A DNA stretch of 64,000 nt. Source: Colivivens sp964452915 (GTDB taxonomy: Bacteria; Bacteroidota; Bacteroidia; Bacteroidales; Bacteroidaceae). Each line of letters starts with the position of its first letter. Position 1 is the stretch's first letter. Below are positions 8,379-17,135 of the stretch, piece by piece. The position numbers and the translations under genes were made by a program. Below the pieces are notes generated by a model. That model saw only the letters and a list, made by a program, of their open reading frames with translations. It did not search any database and was not told the origin of the DNA. The stretch is taken from assembly GCA_964452915.1 (NCBI GenBank), contig CAYVNW010000002.1, forward strand, positions 1 to 64,000, given 5' to 3'.

Positions 8379-9755
8379 TTAACGGGTGAAATATCTGTCG
8401 AGTTTTTTAAGTGTTTGACTGGCACAGAAAACGACAACTTTGTCTCCGGCTTTGAGTTGTGTTTGACCTGAAACCAAGTATCCTTTACCGTCACGTATCA
8501 TGCCACCAATATTTACATTGCTTGGCAATCCGATGTTCATTACGGGTTTTTTAGTTACGTGTGAGTTATCTTTAATAATAAACTCGGCAACGTCTGCATC
8601 AGCGACTGTCAGCATCTTTACATTGTTTACATCTGCTTTCAAAAGCATTTGGTATATATGGCTGGCAGCCATCATTTTCTTGTTTATAATCGTTCCTACA
8701 TCAAGCGATTCAGCCATATCAAGGTATGACAGGTTCTCTACTTGTGCGTATGTATTGCAAATTCCGTTTCGTCGGGCAGCAACACAGGCGAGGATATTCT
8801 TTTCGTCGTTATTGGTCAATGCCACGAACCCTTCTATATGATGATATCCTTCGTCCTTCAACAAATCAAGGTCGTAGCCATCCCCGTTTATTATCATTGT
8901 CCGGTTTTTAGTTAGCCGTCCAAGTTCTTCACAGCGTGCGATGTCTGGTTCTATTATTTTGAGTGAGTAATTATCTGGTATAGCCCAGTCAGCCCTTACT
9001 GCCAATTTCCCTCCGCCGATGATCATTATGTGCTTCACTGTAGGGTAGTTGTCTTTACCCACCAAGTGACGGATGTTTGTTATTTGGTCGCGCGTAGTCA
9101 TAAAGAATACGAGGTCGTTAGAGTAAATTTTCTCGTCTCCTCTTGGTATGATGGTTTCATTGTCCCTCTTTATTGCTACTACGTGGAATTTATGACCATC
9201 CATACCAATCTCTTTCAGCGACTTGCCGAGCAACATGTTCTTGCCTTCGTCATCTCTTTGCTTACCGTTAGGGTTTATTTCGTGCATCTTAACGCTCAGC
9301 ACCACTAAGTCGCCGTCGAATTCCCACACTTGTCTTATCCAGCTGTGCACTACCGATGCCGCGATTTCTTGTGCAGCCAAGTACTCTGGATATATTAGTG
9401 AACTTATACCAGAGTTTTCAAATATTTTTTTGTGGCTTTCTTCCAGATATTCGTAGTTATCGATGCGTGCCACTGTGCGTTTGGCTCCGAGTTGCTTTGC
9501 GAGCATACAACACGTGAGATTCTCACTTTCATTGGGTGTAACAGCAATGAAGAGGTCTGACTTTTCCACATTTGCCTGCCGCAGACCCTTGATTGAAGTA
9601 GGTGATTCTACAAGTGTCATTATGTCAAGTTCATTGTTGAGCTTGGACAATTTCTCCTCGCTCTCGTCCATGAGAGTGATATCAAGGTTCTCTTTTGAAA
9701 GCATTCGGGCAAGATGTGTGCCAACTGCCCCTGCACCGGTGATAAGGATTTTCAT
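8379..9755 (-). CDS. trkA: Trk potassium transporter regulatory subunit TrkA
   Basis: The 458-residue cytoplasmic ring protein gates TrkH in response to nucleotides. It has two tandem RCK units: an N-terminal Rossmann motif (ITGAGAVGTHLARMLS) with an RCK_C domain, then a second Rossmann half starting IIGGGKLAVRADW and a second RCK_C (MNIGLPSNVNIGGMIRDG). The second glycine motif reads GGGKLA rather than GGGxxG, as is common in second repeats. Its start overlaps the end of dxs by 4 nt (ATGA type), so translation is coupled. Confidence 0.95.
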   Translation of the reverse strand: MKILITGAGAVGTHLARMLSKENLDITLMDESEEKLSKLNNELDIMTLVESPTSIKGLRQANVEKSDLFIAVTPNESENLTCCMLAKQLGAKRTVARIDNYEYLEESHKKIFENSGISSLIYPEYLAAQEIAASVVHSWIRQVWEFDGDLVVLSVKMHEINPNGKQRDDEGKNMLLGKSLKEIGMDGHKFHVVAIKRDNETIIPRGDEKIYSNDLVFFMTTRDQITNIRHLVGKDNYPTVKHIMIIGGGKLAVRADWAIPDNYSLKIIEPDIARCEELGRLTKNRTMIINGDGYDLDLLKDEGYHHIEGFVALTNNDEKNILACVAARRNGICNTYAQVENLSYLDMAESLDVGTIINKKMMAASHIYQMLLKADVNNVKMLTVADADVAEFIIKDNSHVTKKPVMNIGLPSNVNIGGMIRDGKGYLVSGQTQLKAGDKVVVFCASQTLKKLDRYFTR

Positions 9756-11674
9756 TGTTGTTCTTCTATAGCTTTACAGATTGCTTCGGCATCCATTCCA
9801 ATCAATTTACGCAATTCTTTGATTGAACCATGCTCTACAAATTCGTCAGGGATGCCTATGCGATGCACTTTTGTGCTATATCCATTGTCGTTTATGTATT
9901 CCAGTACTGCGCTTCCGAAGCCTCCATTTAAAACTCCATCCTCAACAGTGATAATGTAGTTGAACTTCTCGCAAACTTCTTTAAGAATGTCTTTGTCGAG
10001 AGGCTTTAAGAACCGCATGTCATAGTGTGCCACGCTTAGTGACTTTCCATTGTTCATTGCATGCATTTCTGCCATAATTATGGCTTTACTTGCCTCAATG
10101 CCAATAGGTCCGAGGGTTAGGATAGCCAAATCGTTGCCTTCCTTTAGTTTGCGTCCTTTTCCAATAGGAATTTCCTCGAATGGGCATCGCCAATCAATAA
10201 TGGAACCGCATCCCCGTGGGTATCTGATGACAAAAGAGCCTTTGTCAGGGAGCTGGGCTGTGTACATGAGTTTTCTGAGTTCATGTTCATCATAAGGCGA
10301 TGCGATAGTCAGATTCGGAATAGGCCGCAAGTATGCCAGGTCAAATGCCCCATGGTGTGTTGGCCCGTCTTCTCCAACGATACCTGCACGGTCAAGGCAA
10401 AGTACCATGTTGAGGTTCATTATGGCAGCATCATGAATGATATTGTCATAAGCGCGTTGCATAAATGAAGAGTAGATGTTGCAGAACGGAAGCAGCCCGT
10501 CTTTTGCCATTCCTCCGGAGAAGGTAACAGCATGTCCTTCTGCTATGCCTACGTCGAAGGTGCGTGTTGGCATTGCTTTCATCATGATGTTCATTGAACA
10601 ACCTGTAGGCATTGCCGGTGTTACGCCAACGATCTTATCGTTTTGCTGTGCCAGTTCCAGCAATGTGTTTCCAAACACGTCTTGAAACTTTGGCGGATGT
10701 GGTTTGTTGTCCTCACATTCAAGCCGCTCTCCCGATTCATAGTCGAATTTGCCTGGTGCATGCCAAATGGTGGCATTTTGTTCAGCCGGCTGATATCCTT
10801 TGCCTTTGATTGTGTGCAGATGCAATAATTTCGGACCTTTCATGTCCTTGATGGTCCTTAGTATCCTCACAATTTCGATAACGTTATGTCCGTCTGCCGG
10901 TCCAAAATATCGTATGTCAAGTCCTTCGAATATATTCTGTTGACTTGTTAGGAGCGACTTTATGCTGTTGTTGAACCGAATAAGTCCTTTTTTGCGTTGA
11001 TCGTTCAGAATGCCCCATTCGTAGAGTTTTAGTGATGCTTTATATCTCAGCCTGTTGTATGTACTGTTGGTTGTTAGGTCGAGCAAATACTGTCGCATTC
11101 CTCCAACACTCTTGTCGATCGACATGTTGTTATCATTCAAAATAATAAGCATGTCGTTTGGTGTGCTTGATACATTATTTAATCCCTCGAAAGCCAAACC
11201 TCCGCTCATTGCTCCATCACCGATGACAGCGACGATCTTACGGTCAATCCCTTGCTGTTTTGCCGCTACAGCCATTCCTAATGCGGCTGAGATGGAATTT
11301 GAGGCATGACCACAGCAGAAAGTGTCGTATTCACTCTCGGTTGGGAATGGGAAGGGTTTCAAACCATGAAACTTTCTGTTGGTATTGAAGCGCTCTTTTC
11401 TGCCGGTTAGAATCTTGTGGGCATATGCTTGATGACCTACGTCCCATACCAGCCTGTCGAAAGGGGTATTAAATACATAGTGTAAAGCTACGATAATCTC
11501 CACGGCACCGAGGCTTGATGCCAAATGTCCCGGATTTATCGACAACTCTTCAATGATGTCACGGCGTATTTCACTACAGAGTTGTGGTAACTGATTTACG
11601 TTCAGTTTCCTTAGGTCTTGTGGATATTCTATTTTAGAAAGGAGGCTGAATTCCTCCTTGTTTACTTCTGCCAT
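9752..11674 (-). CDS. dxs: 1-deoxy-D-xylulose-5-phosphate synthase
   Basis: Dxs condenses pyruvate and glyceraldehyde-3-phosphate, the entry step of the methylerythritol phosphate route to isoprenoids, using thiamine diphosphate. The 640-residue length fits the family. Visible motifs are HLASSLGAVEIIVALHYVF, DVGHQAYAHKILTGR, the thiamine-binding GDGAMSGGLAFEGLNN, and DRAGIVGEDGPTHHGAFDLAYL from the transketolase-like half. It is the promoter-proximal gene of dxs-trkA-trkH-comM, an unusual pairing of isoprenoid synthesis with potassium uptake. Confidence 0.97.
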   Translation of the reverse strand: MAEVNKEEFSLLSKIEYPQDLRKLNVNQLPQLCSEIRRDIIEELSINPGHLASSLGAVEIIVALHYVFNTPFDRLVWDVGHQAYAHKILTGRKERFNTNRKFHGLKPFPFPTESEYDTFCCGHASNSISAALGMAVAAKQQGIDRKIVAVIGDGAMSGGLAFEGLNNVSSTPNDMLIILNDNNMSIDKSVGGMRQYLLDLTTNSTYNRLRYKASLKLYEWGILNDQRKKGLIRFNNSIKSLLTSQQNIFEGLDIRYFGPADGHNVIEIVRILRTIKDMKGPKLLHLHTIKGKGYQPAEQNATIWHAPGKFDYESGERLECEDNKPHPPKFQDVFGNTLLELAQQNDKIVGVTPAMPTGCSMNIMMKAMPTRTFDVGIAEGHAVTFSGGMAKDGLLPFCNIYSSFMQRAYDNIIHDAAIMNLNMVLCLDRAGIVGEDGPTHHGAFDLAYLRPIPNLTIASPYDEHELRKLMYTAQLPDKGSFVIRYPRGCGSIIDWRCPFEEIPIGKGRKLKEGNDLAILTLGPIGIEASKAIIMAEMHAMNNGKSLSVAHYDMRFLKPLDKDILKEVCEKFNYIITVEDGVLNGGFGSAVLEYINDNGYSTKVHRIGIPDEFVEHGSIKELRKLIGMDAEAICKAIEEQQ

Positions 11675-11697
11675 AAATGCATATAATTCTTTATTTG

Positions 11698-11728
11698 CAA
11701 AAATACATCTTTTTTTTGAAGTCGCAAA
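11698..11728 (-). promoter_or_regulatory. Promoter of the dxs operon
   Basis: On the minus strand TTTG (11728-11725), a 19-nt spacer and TATTTTTG (11705-11698) match the Bacteroidetes consensus exactly. The predicted transcript starts about 15 nt before the dxs ATG. The rest of the 11729-11934 gap shows nothing recognisable. Confidence 0.75.
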
Positions 11729-11934
11729 ATAAAATATCTTATAAACGAATAAATAGTGTTTGGTATGTATGCATGGTTGAGTATTTATGCATGTTTATAT
11801 GTTGGTTTCTGCCATAACGAATTTGTCCGTGTGCATGATATGATTTTTACCACAAGCAAACCAACTTCCAGTGATAAGCAGATGAACTTATGGCAATAAG
11901 TCGGTGAGCTTAAGGCCTAAATTTAAGTTTTTCA

Positions 11935-11967
11935 ATAAAAAAGTCCGAAGCTTTGTTGCTCCGGACC
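11935..11967 (-). terminator. Terminator of the cohesin-like secreted protein gene
   Basis: On the minus strand GTCCGGAGC and GCTTCGGAC form a 9-bp stem (one G-U pair) around a 6-nt loop, followed by six T residues. It lies about 25 nt after the stop codon. Confidence 0.85.
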
Positions 11968-11990
11968 TATGTGTCATTAGTTGACAAATA

Positions 11991-12662
11991 TTATTTTACA
12001 TAAACCTTCTTACCGTCAACAATGTTCAAACCTTTCTGAAGTGTGTTCAGACGTTGGCCTGCGATGTTGTAAATACCCTTAGCAGCATCTCCGTTAGCAT
12101 TGATCTCGTTGATTGCTGTAGATGTACCTGTAACTTTTCCGTCTTGAATTGTGAATGATGCCTTTAAGTCGTCATCTGTTGAGTTACGATCATCAATATC
12201 ATAACGAGTCTTAGCGTCTGGGAATATTGTTGCAGTATATTGGGTTACAACAAATGTTCCGTCTGTAAGAGAACTTCCATCGAAATAGAATGTTCCAATT
12301 AGACCACTTCCTGCGTCAATTACACGACCTGTTGTTGTTGCTGTTAAACTGATTAGCAAATCGTTTGGCTTAGAAGCTGTAAACATTTCTACCTTACCTC
12401 TTGTAAACGCTTTTGGGCAACGATCACTAAGTGTTACATATTCTTCATCGTCATCATTGTATATAAAACTGTCATGCGTAAGTCCTTCAGGAAGTGCATA
12501 ACTTGCTTGAATACCAGCAATGGTAGTATCATTTGTCATGTAGATATATACAGGAATCTTGGCAGTATTGTCAGACTCTCCGACTTCAATGTAGAGGTTG
12601 TTTTGTGCATTAACTGAAACGGCTCCAATCAATGCAACGAGTGAAAGTAAAAATTTTTTCAT
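11991..12662 (-). CDS. Small secreted cohesin-like protein with C-terminal sorting-type tail
   Basis: The ATG at 12662 gives 223 residues with a signal peptide (MKKFLLSLVALIGAVSVNAQ). The middle (about 22-155) is predicted all-beta and resembles a cohesin-type domain: an IEVGESDNTAKIPVYIYMTND opening, then AGIQASYALPEGL and SLTATTTGRV..GLIGTFYFDG. I assign this by eye, with modest confidence. The C-terminus (GIYNIAGQRLNTLQKGLN followed by IVDGKKVYVK) closely matches the end of the 1112-residue secreted protein near 62 kb, and looks like a Bacteroidetes surface-sorting or anchoring tail. It is monocistronic with its own promoter and terminator. Confidence 0.8.
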   Translation of the reverse strand: MKKFLLSLVALIGAVSVNAQNNLYIEVGESDNTAKIPVYIYMTNDTTIAGIQASYALPEGLTHDSFIYNDDDEEYVTLSDRCPKAFTRGKVEMFTASKPNDLLISLTATTTGRVIDAGSGLIGTFYFDGSSLTDGTFVVTQYTATIFPDAKTRYDIDDRNSTDDDLKASFTIQDGKVTGTSTAINEINANGDAAKGIYNIAGQRLNTLQKGLNIVDGKKVYVK

Positions 12663-12712
12663 ATGCAATTCTTATTTTAGTTTGTTATTACTCATTAATC
12701 GATAATACGCAG

Positions 12713-12743
12713 CAAAGATAAGGCATAAATCGGTAATGACAAA
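12713..12743 (-). promoter_or_regulatory. Promoter of the cohesin-like protein gene
   Basis: On the minus strand TTTG (12743-12740), a 19-nt spacer and TATCTTTG (12720-12713) form a textbook Bacteroidetes promoter. The leader to the ATG at 12662 is about 45 nt. Confidence 0.8.
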
Positions 12744-12867
12744 ATTTTTTCATTGTTTTTTTGTTGTTTTGTTGTTTTTACCTCAAAAATGTTAGAGAAA
12801 CGCCCTTTGTGAGATTCGTGTGTGGCTTTTTCCTTGCATATTATACCTATGCTTTATAGGATGGAAA

Positions 12868-12909
12868 GTATGCGAAGAGTTCTAAGTTTTTCCTTGACTC
12901 TCCGCATAC
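12868..12909 (-). terminator. Long inverted repeat downstream of ddh
   Basis: On the plus strand GTATGCGAAGAGT (12868-12880) and ACTCTCCGCATAC (12897-12909) pair over 12 of 13 positions around a 16-nt loop. It lies 60 nt past the ddh stop and probably ends that transcript, but the following T stretch on the minus strand is only three bases. A smaller hairpin (CCTAT/ATAGG) sits beside it at 12847-12861. Confidence 0.5.
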
Positions 12910-12970
12910 AATCCTTTTGTATTTACTCCTTATATATAAATAAGGTGTATTCCGTGGTTGCGGGTTCGAA

Positions 12971-13855
12971 TTAAACCAGATGGCGGATGATGTCTTCTCT
13001 GTCGCCCGGGAGCATGTCGATAACAGGTATTTCAATCATTGTATACGCACCTGGCTTTTGTTTGAGTGAAGCACGTGCGACATTAACGAGTACTTGGCTT
13101 GTGAGTGCTGGGTTGTTGATTTTCATGTCGAACTCAAAGAGTTGGTTGTGTGTCTTTCCTGAAACACCTTTGCGCACAAGATTCACTCCATGTCCAACAT
13201 CGTTCAAGTCGTCAACACAAGGTACTTGAATGACATGTGTCTCGTCGTTCACAAAGTATGCATCGGCTTTTATTGCAGCCTCTACCTTCTTGAAGTCTGC
13301 TCCGTCCTCAAGCTCAACATATACCATACGGCGGTGTATTCCTGTGCCTACAGGTATTGTCATTGAGAGGGCATCACGCACACCTTCAATAGCGCGTACA
13401 GCGACGGAGTGTCCCATAGACCTGCCTGGTCCGAAATTTGTGTAGCTTATACCTTTAGGTGCCAGACTTTCCATAAGAGTACGGACGATGGAGTCGCTTC
13501 CCGGGTCCCATCCTGCACTGATGATGCTTACTGCTCCATGTTTCTTTGCCTCTGCGTCAAGGGTTCTGCGCAGGTCCACGATTTGTGTGTGGATGTCAAA
13601 GCTGTCGACAGTGTTAATGCCGAGAGCAAGTATTTCCTTGGCTTTTTCTTCAACTTTGCGTGTTGGAGTTGCAAGGATTGCCACGTCTACTTTGCCCAAT
13701 TCTTTTATGTCAGTGACGACCTTGTATCCGTTAATCGTAGGTGTTTCCACCTTTCTGCGTACGATACCGACACACTCCATATCAGGAGCGGCCTCAATGG
13801 CTTCAAGTGCATATTTGCCAATATTGCCGTATCCCACAATTGCTACTTTTATCAT
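12971..13855 (-). CDS. ddh: meso-Diaminopimelate D-dehydrogenase
   Basis: Ddh makes meso-diaminopimelate from tetrahydrodipicolinate in one NADPH-dependent step, feeding lysine and peptidoglycan synthesis and bypassing the usual succinylase or acetylase branches. The 294-residue product starts at ATG 13855 (MIKVAIVGYGNIGKYALEAI, a Rossmann NADP site); an upstream in-frame extension has no family match. The motifs SAGWDPGSDSIVRTLMESLAPKG, NFGPGRSMGHSVAVRAIEGV and VDDLNDVGHGVNLVRKG are typical of the family. The gene follows secDF, but a terminator-like hairpin sits between them and leaves almost no room for a separate promoter. Confidence 0.95.
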   Translation of the reverse strand: MIKVAIVGYGNIGKYALEAIEAAPDMECVGIVRRKVETPTINGYKVVTDIKELGKVDVAILATPTRKVEEKAKEILALGINTVDSFDIHTQIVDLRRTLDAEAKKHGAVSIISAGWDPGSDSIVRTLMESLAPKGISYTNFGPGRSMGHSVAVRAIEGVRDALSMTIPVGTGIHRRMVYVELEDGADFKKVEAAIKADAYFVNDETHVIQVPCVDDLNDVGHGVNLVRKGVSGKTHNQLFEFDMKINNPALTSQVLVNVARASLKQKPGAYTMIEIPVIDMLPGDREDIIRHLV

Positions 13856-13872
13856 AGTTGTGTTGTTTAAGT

Positions 13873-13908
13873 AAAAAGAGGATGTTCGTGGTTGAAGCAT
13901 CCTCTTTT
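13873..13908 (-). terminator. Terminator-like hairpin between secDF and ddh
   Basis: AAAAGAGGATG and CATCCTCTTTT form an 11-bp perfect stem with a 13-nt loop. On the minus strand it ends in a T run, as for an intrinsic terminator of secDF. It lies only 18 nt upstream of the ddh start codon, so it may attenuate read-through into ddh. Confidence 0.75.
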
Positions 13909-13926
13909 CTGGTTTTGTATTATTGT

Positions 13927-16900
13927 TTATTTCTGTACTGTGACTGTTGCGGTTTCATCACTTGCTGTATGTTCTTTGATTCTGTGACCAAGAACGAGGT
14001 AGGCTGTAGGGGCCGCGATGAAGAGCGATGAACATGTTCCGAATACCACACCAAGTATCATTGCGAACGAGAAGCTTCGTATGCTGTCACCTCCGAATAT
14101 GAATATACAGAGCAGCACGAGGAGTGTACTGAATGATGTGTTGATGGTTCGGGAGAGTGTAACGTTCAACGACTGGTTGAACAGAGTCTGCCGTTCGCGG
14201 TTAGGATAGAGTCTCAACTCCTCACGAATACGGTCGAAGATGACCACCTTATCATTGATGGAGTAACCGATGACCGTAAGGATGGCACCAATGAATGTCT
14301 GGTCGATTTCAAGCGAGAATCCGATCCATCCGTAACATAACGAGTAGACTCCCATGATGAGAGTCGTGTCGACTGCGAGGGCAACCACTGAGCCGATTGA
14401 GAATGCAACGTTTCTGAATCGGAGCAAGATGTACAGGAAGATTGCTATTAGGGCAAGGATAACCGACCATATAGCTCCGTATGTGATGTCTTCTGCAACA
14501 GATGGTCCCACTTTCTGAGAGCTGATGATAGAACCTCCTACACGGTCGTCTCTATCGATGAACTGTTCGAGAGTGACGGACTTGTCTATCATGCCGTTTT
14601 CAATCAGAGTCTCATAGATTACTTCTTCGATTTCAGCGTCAACCTGTGGGCCGTTATCATTGATTCTGTAGTTTGTTGATATACGTACGGTCTTGTTGTC
14701 TGTTCCGATTGATATTACTTGAGTCGTTACTTTGCTGGCGTCTTCATCGGTTTCTGATGCCTTTTCCTGGAATTTTTCGGAAAGTACCTTTTGTACACTT
14801 TCTGGTGTAGCTTCTCTTACAAACTCAACTTTGTAGTTTCGTCCACCGGTGAAGTCGATTGAGCGGCTGAGACCACGGATTGCCAAAGAGCAGATGCTTA
14901 TAAGGATTAGGATACCGAATATGGTAAATGACTTTTTGTAGTATCCCATGAAGTTGTACTTCATTCCTTGCATCAAGTTCTTTGATATCTTAGTGGTGAA
15001 TGTAAGGTCGGTCCACTTGTCGCGATTGAGGAAGTGCTCGTAGCAAATACGTGTCAACCAAACGGCTGTGAAGAATGAGCAAACAATACCGATAATCAAT
15101 GTGGTTGCGAAGCCCTTGATGGGTCCTGTTCCGAAGTAGAAGAGGATTACACCGGTGATGATTGATGTGAGGTTGGAGTCGAAGATTGCAGAGAACGCAT
15201 TGCTGTAACCTGCGGCAACCGCGTTCTTTATGTTCTTGCCTGCTTTCAACTCTTCCTTTGTTCGCTCATATATAAGCACGTTCGCATCGACCGCCATACC
15301 AAGTGTCAGCACCATACCGGCTATACCCGACATTGTAAGTGCGGCCTGCAGTGATGTAAGTATTCCCAATGTGAAGAAGAAGTTGAGCAACAGGGCACAA
15401 TTGGCAACCATACCAGCCCTAAATCCATACATAATGCACATGTATGCCATCAGCAGGATAAATGCGATTATAAACGAGATGAATCCGGCGTTGATAGACT
15501 CTTGTCCGAGCGACGGACCAACGATGTCCTCTTGTACGATCTGAATAGGCGCAGGCATTTTACCTGACTGGAGAACGTTTGCAAGGTCTTTTGTGTCACT
15601 TGCCGTAAAATTACCGGTGATTTGGGTGCTTCCACCGTCAATCTTGTTTTGTACGTTCGGTGCACTGTATACAACGCCATCAAGTACGATAGCAATACAA
15701 TGGTTCACGTTTCTCTCTGTAAGGGCGGCCCATTTACGAGCTCCTTCAGAGTTCATCTTCATTGTGACACAAGGACGGTTGTATTGGTCGAATTCGTCCT
15801 TTGCCTCTGTTACGACGTCGCCTTCGATTGGCGCACGTCCGTTTTGACCTGTCTTACGAATAGCGTAGAGGGTGAATACTTTGCCAGCCTTGTCTTCTGC
15901 CTTAACACCCCATTTGAGTGAGAGGTCGGAAGGGAGTATTTGTTTTGCTAATTCTCCTGAAATCAACGAATCGATTTCAGCTGTGTCTGCTGAAAGTGCA
16001 TAACCTACAGCGCATCCACTGTTGCCTCTGGTCAGTTGCAGGATTGCAAGCAGCGGGTTCTCTGCCTTTGCTTTTGCCAGTTGTTCATCGCCAACTTTCT
16101 TATTTATTTTTTTCTCGTTTGACGATACCTGTGACAATATATTTTCTTCTTTCTTTTGGGTATTTGCAGTATCTGCCTTCTCTTCAGCAACCTCTTTGGT
16201 CGCTATGGTGTCATTGTCTGCTGTGGAATCATTGGTGTCTTCCTCAACGACAGAACCATTACGAATTGCGGTATTCAATTGATTGAGGTAAGGATAGATA
16301 ACGTCTGCATCATATGTTTCCCAAAACTCAAGACTTGCACTTCCTTGAAGGAGTTTACGTACACGCTCCGGCTCTTTTATTCCTGGGAGTTCTACCATGA
16401 TACGCCCCGATTGTCCTTCTACTTTCTGAATGTTTGGCTGTACAACGCCGAAACGGTCAATACGCGCACGTAAAACCAAGAAAGAATTGTCTACAGCTGC
16501 ATTGACTTCTTCGCGCAATACTTTCTCTACCTCACTGTCGGTGCTTGTCGGGGTGATTCTACCCTTGAGCTTCTGTGTTGCAAAAAGATGCGCCAAGTTT
16601 GACTCCGGTGCATTCTTCTTATAGGTTTTGACAAACAGTGTGATAAAATCGCTCTGGCTTTCATTTGCTTGTTTTTGGGCATCGTTTACCGATTTAACGA
16701 ATAGAGAATCAGTTTTGTAATCGGCAAGTGCTTTTACTAAATCTGGGACTGAAACTTCAAGAATGACGTTCATACCGCCTTTAAGATCGAGACCAAGTCC
16801 GATAGCTGTTTCACGACACTGCTTAAGGTTGTACATTCCCAAATAGAACGGATTCGAATTTAGTGAATCCAGGTAAAGTTCTGCTTCGTCCTTGTCCATC

Positions 16901-17010
16901 TTTGATGCCTTGTTGTCCACATAGCTTGTTACAACAGAGAACGACAGATAGAAGATGCAGATAAGTGTTAGCGCAATCGCTAAGAACTTAACAAATCCTT
17001 TGTTTTGCAT
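13927..17010 (-). CDS. secDF: Protein translocase fusion SecDF
   Basis: The 1027-residue membrane protein fuses SecD (about 1-660) and SecF (about 680-1010), which use the proton gradient to help Sec-exported proteins leave the channel. It begins with a transmembrane helix and GLGLDLKGGMNVILEV, the SecD signature. A large periplasmic region with a charged insertion (about 255-310) follows. The conserved GMAVDANVLIYERTKEEL lies in the SecD membrane part and the SecF equivalent is YSINDKVVIFDRIREEL. Such fusions are usual in Bacteroidetes. A -7 box TATCTTTG (minus strand, 17113-17120) lies about 95 nt upstream. Confidence 0.97.
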   Translation of the reverse strand: MQNKGFVKFLAIALTLICIFYLSFSVVTSYVDNKASKMDKDEAELYLDSLNSNPFYLGMYNLKQCRETAIGLGLDLKGGMNVILEVSVPDLVKALADYKTDSLFVKSVNDAQKQANESQSDFITLFVKTYKKNAPESNLAHLFATQKLKGRITPTSTDSEVEKVLREEVNAAVDNSFLVLRARIDRFGVVQPNIQKVEGQSGRIMVELPGIKEPERVRKLLQGSASLEFWETYDADVIYPYLNQLNTAIRNGSVVEEDTNDSTADNDTIATKEVAEEKADTANTQKKEENILSQVSSNEKKINKKVGDEQLAKAKAENPLLAILQLTRGNSGCAVGYALSADTAEIDSLISGELAKQILPSDLSLKWGVKAEDKAGKVFTLYAIRKTGQNGRAPIEGDVVTEAKDEFDQYNRPCVTMKMNSEGARKWAALTERNVNHCIAIVLDGVVYSAPNVQNKIDGGSTQITGNFTASDTKDLANVLQSGKMPAPIQIVQEDIVGPSLGQESINAGFISFIIAFILLMAYMCIMYGFRAGMVANCALLLNFFFTLGILTSLQAALTMSGIAGMVLTLGMAVDANVLIYERTKEELKAGKNIKNAVAAGYSNAFSAIFDSNLTSIITGVILFYFGTGPIKGFATTLIIGIVCSFFTAVWLTRICYEHFLNRDKWTDLTFTTKISKNLMQGMKYNFMGYYKKSFTIFGILILISICSLAIRGLSRSIDFTGGRNYKVEFVREATPESVQKVLSEKFQEKASETDEDASKVTTQVISIGTDNKTVRISTNYRINDNGPQVDAEIEEVIYETLIENGMIDKSVTLEQFIDRDDRVGGSIISSQKVGPSVAEDITYGAIWSVILALIAIFLYILLRFRNVAFSIGSVVALAVDTTLIMGVYSLCYGWIGFSLEIDQTFIGAILTVIGYSINDKVVIFDRIREELRLYPNRERQTLFNQSLNVTLSRTINTSFSTLLVLLCIFIFGGDSIRSFSFAMILGVVFGTCSSLFIAAPTAYLVLGHRIKEHTASDETATVTVQK

Positions 17011-17135
17011 TGTTGATGATTGATAGTTTTATTTATTCTTTTATTTTGTTTTTAACATCTTGTTTTTACCATCAGATGATGGTGGCTATGTTATAAGTGC
17101 ATAACAATCGTGCAAAGATAATGTTTTTTTTAGAT

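Noticed and set aside
12940..12990. GGTTCGAAT motif resembling a tRNA T-loop
   Set aside because: The flanking five bases do not pair, and no acceptor, D or anticodon arm can be drawn; the sequence overlaps the ddh stop codon.
12847..13035. 62-residue minus-strand frame after ddh
   Set aside because: It overlaps the ddh 3' end in another frame, crosses a strong hairpin and has no protein-like pattern.
16022..16473. Long plus-strand frames opposite secDF
   Set aside because: They are antisense shadows of the SecD periplasmic region with no start signal or family resemblance.
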